Part shown: piece by piece, positions 61,209-64,000 of the stretch
Layout: the number at the start of each line of letters is the position of its first letter
How positions within the stretch are numbered: the stretch's first letter is position 1
Assembly (NCBI RefSeq): GCF_044628455.1
Contig: NZ_JBIYZW010000001.1
Coordinates: forward strand, 1,488,001-1,552,000
Direction of reading: 5' to 3'
Length of the DNA: 64,000 nt
Source: Solirubrum sp044628455
GTDB lineage: Bacteria > Bacteroidota > Bacteroidia > Cytophagales > Hymenobacteraceae
The notes under the pieces: model-generated
The model's database searches: none
Seen by the model: the letters and a program-made list of their open reading frames with translations, nothing else
Told to the model about the DNA's origin: nothing
Position numbers and translations under genes: made by a program

Positions 61209-61316
61209 ATGTTTTCCAACAATAGCTATAACCGCGCCGTGCGCCGCGCCGATGCCGTGTTGTACCTGCTCATGGCCCTGGCCGTGGGCTGCGCCCTGAG
61301 CTTCGTGCTGTAAAAC
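61209..61316 (+). CDS. Predicted 35-aa single-span membrane peptide
   Basis: A short open frame, too small for usual gene calls. The peptide has a polar, basic N-terminus (MFSNNSYNRAVRRAD) followed by one hydrophobic segment (AVLLYLLMALAVGCALSFVL) ending at the stop codon. This is the layout of small inner-membrane proteins with the N-terminus inside. The codon use is GC-rich as in neighbours. It sits 51 nt before the ion channel start, but that gene has its own promoter, so they may be separate. No ribosome-binding site is visible, as is normal here. It could also be chance. Confidence 0.45.
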
Positions 61317-61353
61317 GCCGCGCCCTGGCTTGCCCTGCCAACGGAGGACGCCG

Positions 61354-61361
61354 TAAGTTTG
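61354..61361 (+). promoter_or_regulatory. -7 box TAAGTTTG of the ion channel, near-leaderless
   Basis: Exact TAnnTTTG match ending 6 nt before the ATG at 61368, the same arrangement as at ruvC. The predicted transcript starts at or very near the start codon. Confidence 0.6.
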
Positions 61362-61367
61362 GGCGCT

Positions 61368-62201
61368 ATGGTCCGAGAAATCCGCCCCTCCGATAACGCT
61401 CCCCGTTGGAAGCGCGCCGCCTACAGCGTCATTTTCGAGGCCGACACGCCCGCGGGGCGCCGCTTCGACATTGCCCTGTTCTGGACCATTCTGCTGAGCG
61501 TGCTGGTGGTGATGCTGGAGAGCGTGCAAACCATCAACCAGCAGTACGGCCCCTACCTGCGGGTAGTGGAGTGGTTCTTCACCGCCCTGTTCGCCCTCGA
61601 GTACCTGGCCCGGCTGGTGGTGGTGCGCCGCCCGCTGGCCTACGCCCTCAGTCCCCTGGGCATCGTCGATTTTCTGTCCATCGTGCCGGCGCTGGCGGCG
61701 CTGGTACTCAGCGGCAGCCGCTACCTGCTCATCATCCGCACGCTGCGGCTGCTGCGGGTGTTTCGCATCTTCAAGCTGGGGCACTTCGTGGGCGAAGGCG
61801 AATTTATCGTCACGGCCCTGCACGCGAGCCGCTTCAAGATTATGGTCTTCCTCTCGGCCGTGCTCACGCTGGTGGTGGTGGTGGGTGCGCTCATGTACGT
61901 GGTGGAGGGCGGGCAGAACGGCTTCACCAGCATCCCCAAAAGCATCTACTGGGCCGTGGTTACCATCACCACGGTAGGCTACGGCGACATCTCGCCCCAC
62001 ACTGTGCTGGGCCAGGGCCTGGCATCGGTGCTCATGATTCTGGGCTACGCCATCATTGCCGTGCCCACGGGCATTGTCACGGCTCAGATGGCGGCCAGCC
62101 GGAGCACACCCACCTACAAGCAGGTTATCTGCCACGTGTGCCAGGCCACCGACCACCGCCCCGATGCCGAATTCTGCTGGCGCTGCGGCGAGAAGCTCTG
62201 A
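61368..62201 (+). CDS. Voltage-gated-type potassium ion channel with C-terminal zinc ribbon
   Basis: A 277-residue inner-membrane channel of the Ion_trans superfamily. Six membrane spans are visible. The S4 segment RYLLIIRTLRLLRVFRIFKL carries five regularly spaced arginines for voltage sensing. The pore helix and selectivity filter are in YWAVVTITTVGYGDISPHTV, indicating potassium selectivity. After S6 comes a short cytoplasmic tail with CHVC...CWRCGEKL, a four-cysteine zinc ribbon of the kind seen in many bacterial homologues. The ATG at 61368 lies 6 nt after a -7 box. Gating ligand is unknown. Confidence 0.92.
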   Translation: MVREIRPSDNAPRWKRAAYSVIFEADTPAGRRFDIALFWTILLSVLVVMLESVQTINQQYGPYLRVVEWFFTALFALEYLARLVVVRRPLAYALSPLGIVDFLSIVPALAALVLSGSRYLLIIRTLRLLRVFRIFKLGHFVGEGEFIVTALHASRFKIMVFLSAVLTLVVVVGALMYVVEGGQNGFTSIPKSIYWAVVTITTVGYGDISPHTVLGQGLASVLMILGYAIIAVPTGIVTAQMAASRSTPTYKQVICHVCQATDHRPDAEFCWRCGEKL

Positions 62202-62229
62202 GTCCTCAGTTTACCTGAAGCCGATCAGA

Positions 62230-63408
62230 CTAGAAGCTCAGCCCCAGGTCGAAGCGGGCCACGCGGCGGCGCGGAGCGGGGCTGATGTCGCCATCGACCA
62301 GCCAGGAATAGCGGTACTCCAAACTCAGCAACGAGCGCCCAAACACGGCTACGGTGGCCCCGCCGCCGGCCGCGAAGCCCGAATTCTGGTCGCCCAAGTC
62401 GTTGACGTCGACCACCTCCGCCGCCGGCCGGTCAGAGCGCTTGATTTCCTGGTAGGAGTTGTGCCGCAGATTACGCTCGTACACGAAGCCGCCGTTGACA
62501 AACGGGGAAATCCGTCCGCGGTACAGAAACAGGTTGGCCAGCACGGCCGCCTGCAGCTGATTCGATTCGATATAGGTCACGCGGTCGACCGTGTAGGGTG
62601 CCCCGCCGGTGTACACGTTGCGGCCGGTAAACCGCACCTTGGTTTGCAGGTAGTTAAGCTCGACCTGGGCACCAAAGGGCGAACGGTTGCTAACCCGCAC
62701 GAATACCCCGGCGAAGGGCCGCATTTCGTTGGTTTGCGGCTCGTTGCCGTAGCTGGCCGGAAAATCTTTGTACGTGGCCGAAGCCAGGCCCACTTTCACG
62801 CCCGGCCGGAAATACCAGCCCTGCGCGGGCTTTACGAGGCGGGTGCTGCTGCCGGGGTAGCGGCAGGGATTGTACTGCTGCAGCAGGCGGGTAACGGAAC
62901 GATAGGCGTACGGGTAGTCGCGGTTGAACGTGGCCGAGCCCAGGTCGAGGGCCGCGCAGCCCTGCAGGGCGCGAATGTACTGCAGGCGGTAGGTTTTGGG
63001 GTCGAGTTCGAGCAGCCGGGCCGAGTCGGGCAGGGCCAGGTAGAAGCGCTTTTCGCCCGGTGCCTTCTCCCCCACGTACGCCTGCACCGGCCCTTCCACG
63101 ATGGGCGCCACCAAACCCGGCTGGCCAGTGGCTGGCAGCACCGCGCTGCGGTAGGAAAGCTGTTTGCCGGTTCCGAAGCCCCGGATATCGGCCGGCTGGT
63201 AGCGCGTGGTTTTCTGCCCGTTGGGCTGAAACCGGACGCCGTTGCGGTAGTTTTTGCTGATCAGCCCCTGGCGAATCTGCCCGCGAAGGGTGTCGCCGTT
63301 GGTCAGGATCAGAAAATCGTTGGGCCGGTGCTGGGCCGAAGCCGCGGGAGCCAACCAAAGCAGAACCGGCAGCAGCACGGCTGCCCGGGGGTGAATAAAG
63401 CTAAGCAT
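62230..63408 (-). CDS. Outer-membrane beta-barrel protein, uncharacterised
   Basis: A 392-residue exported protein (signal peptide ending PAASAQ). The first half (~30-200) is a globular region starting FLILTNGDTLRGQIRQGLISKNYRNGVRFQP, a pattern common in Cytophagales proteins of unknown role. The second half (~215-392) has alternating amphipathic strands ending RRRVARFDLGLSF with a terminal Phe, typical of outer-membrane barrels. The GQI/YQPADIRGFG segment resembles the N-terminal domain often found in this phylum. No catalytic motif is visible. It is convergent with the ion channel gene (28-nt gap). Confidence 0.78.
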   Translation of the reverse strand: MLSFIHPRAAVLLPVLLWLAPAASAQHRPNDFLILTNGDTLRGQIRQGLISKNYRNGVRFQPNGQKTTRYQPADIRGFGTGKQLSYRSAVLPATGQPGLVAPIVEGPVQAYVGEKAPGEKRFYLALPDSARLLELDPKTYRLQYIRALQGCAALDLGSATFNRDYPYAYRSVTRLLQQYNPCRYPGSSTRLVKPAQGWYFRPGVKVGLASATYKDFPASYGNEPQTNEMRPFAGVFVRVSNRSPFGAQVELNYLQTKVRFTGRNVYTGGAPYTVDRVTYIESNQLQAAVLANLFLYRGRISPFVNGGFVYERNLRHNSYQEIKRSDRPAAEVVDVNDLGDQNSGFAAGGGATVAVFGRSLLSLEYRYSWLVDGDISPAPRRRVARFDLGLSF

Positions 63409-63682
63409 GATACAAATCAGCTAGGGGTTGAAGAAAAAAATACTGCCGTGCCGAGGCAGGGCTTCGCTTGAATTCAGTATCGGGTAAGGGCTCGGGCCGG
63501 GCTGGCCAGGCAGGTAATTGAGCCCGGCATGAACGTACAAATTATTATCAGAATAACCTCATGCGTCGGCGCAGGAATCTTGACCTGCCTGCCTCGCTTC
63601 CGTAACCGGCGCCGGGCTAACCTTTCGGCGGCCGGGGCGGTACACCGGCAGCGCGGCCGGGGTTAGGGGCCGGCTATTTACC
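63409..63682. other. Intergenic region between divergent genes
   Basis: About 270 nt with an AT-rich patch (ACAAATTATTATCAGAATAA at 63537-63556) that may hold the promoter of the barrel protein gene. No exact -7 box was found and no gene is seen. Confidence 0.4.
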
Positions 63683-64000
63683 ATGCGAGAAACTTTGACG
63701 CATTTCCTGGAGCATTTTCCCGACATCGTCACCACCTTGGGTATTCTGGTGGGAGGCCTGGTGCTGGGGCTGGGGCTGAAGCTGGTGGTGTTTGGCCTGC
63801 TGCGTGCCTACAACCGCCACGAGGGCCGGCCCCTGTTTCAGTCGGTAGAAAAGCACCTGAGCTACGCCAGCGCCTTCTTTTTTCCGGTGCTGGTCATGTC
63901 GCTGCTGCTGCCGCTGGTGCCGCTGCCGCCGCGCCCCTTCGAGGTGCTGCGCCGCCTGACGGAAACGGCCCTCATCATTAGCTTTGCCTGGGGGCTGGTG
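63683..64000 (+). CDS. Probable mechanosensitive (MscS-type) channel, N-terminus only
   Basis: The first ~106 residues of a membrane protein cut by the window end. It starts with a short amphipathic segment (MRETLTHFLEHFPDIVTT). Span 1 is a glycine-rich stretch with the alternating leucines LGILVGGLVLGLGLKLVVFGLL, split here by its central GLVLG. A charged loop (RAYNRHEGRPLFQSVEKH), span 2 (SAFFFPVLVMSLLLPLVPLP) and the start of span 3 (LIISFAWGLV) follow. This resembles the N-terminal membrane part of MscS-like channels in Hymenobacter-type genomes. The MscS core itself lies outside, so the identity rests on topology and is tentative. Confidence 0.5.
   Translation, partial: MRETLTHFLEHFPDIVTTLGILVGGLVLGLGLKLVVFGLLRAYNRHEGRPLFQSVEKHLSYASAFFFPVLVMSLLLPLVPLPPRPFEVLRRLTETALIISFAWGLV

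Overview
The window looks like the chromosome of a Hymenobacter-type bacterium (Bacteroidota, Cytophagales). The evidence is high GC with dense high-GC codon use, a SusC/SusD outer-membrane pair, three secreted proteins with type IX secretion (T9SS) C-terminal domains, TAnnTTTG-type -7 promoter boxes, almost no Shine-Dalgarno sequences and many GTG or TTG starts. No phage, plasmid, IS element or CRISPR array is visible. The assignment is inference from gene content; no alignment was run.

Layout. 1-12043, minus strand: one polysaccharide-utilisation locus (PUL) in the order SusC, SusD, PKD lipoprotein, GH16, CBM9-like protein, GH16, sugar MFS transporter, GH3 (the last cut by the window start). 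A -33/-7 promoter lies about 290 nt before susC. The gene set fits import and hydrolysis of a beta-1,3-glucan such as laminarin. 12220-14286: a 7TM-DISM membrane receptor whose cytoplasmic output is the zinc ribbon and DNA-binding region of an IS1595-type transposase, with a perfect 20-bp inverted repeat just before its start; this is the most unusual gene here. 14909-20329: two small lipoproteins, an AraC regulator and two T9SS cargo proteins. 20456-22596: tRNA-Ser(GGA), L-asparaginase and TatD.

23015-30697: exopolysaccharide cluster (GT2, polysaccharide deacetylase, GT4 and flippase on minus; Wzz-like protein and O-antigen ligase/polymerase on plus, divergent from the flippase). 30931-37593: GAF-SpoIIE phosphatase, DppC-like ABC permease coupled to a small winged-helix-like protein, an uncharacterised 138-aa protein, an XRE regulator with a repeated palindromic operator, and a GT2/flippase-like pair. 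37669-49582: ruvC, MDR oxidoreductase, TPR protein, DUF5071 and PhzF, a YdeP-type molybdopterin oxidoreductase followed by fdhD, hutI, a DUF3052-like protein, a tandem NTF2-like protein and a cupin. 50021-64000: nicotinamidase, 2'-5' RNA ligase-like protein, a predicted barrel protein, a 1287-aa T9SS protein built as two seven-blade propeller modules, a methyltransferase, malate:quinone oxidoreductase, GNAT, a CtlX-GNAT fusion, a TfoX-like protein, a 35-aa membrane peptide, a voltage-gated-type ion channel, a beta-barrel protein and the start of a probable mechanosensitive channel.

Intergenic DNA is rich in several short-repeat families: degenerate heptads and octads arranged as inverted arms, GGGCGC-type hairpins, GTAGAGACGC hairpins and a composite repeat near 35.3, 47.2 and partly 24.3 kb. 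A 15-bp palindrome (TCACATAATGATGTG) occurs at three unlinked intergenic sites.
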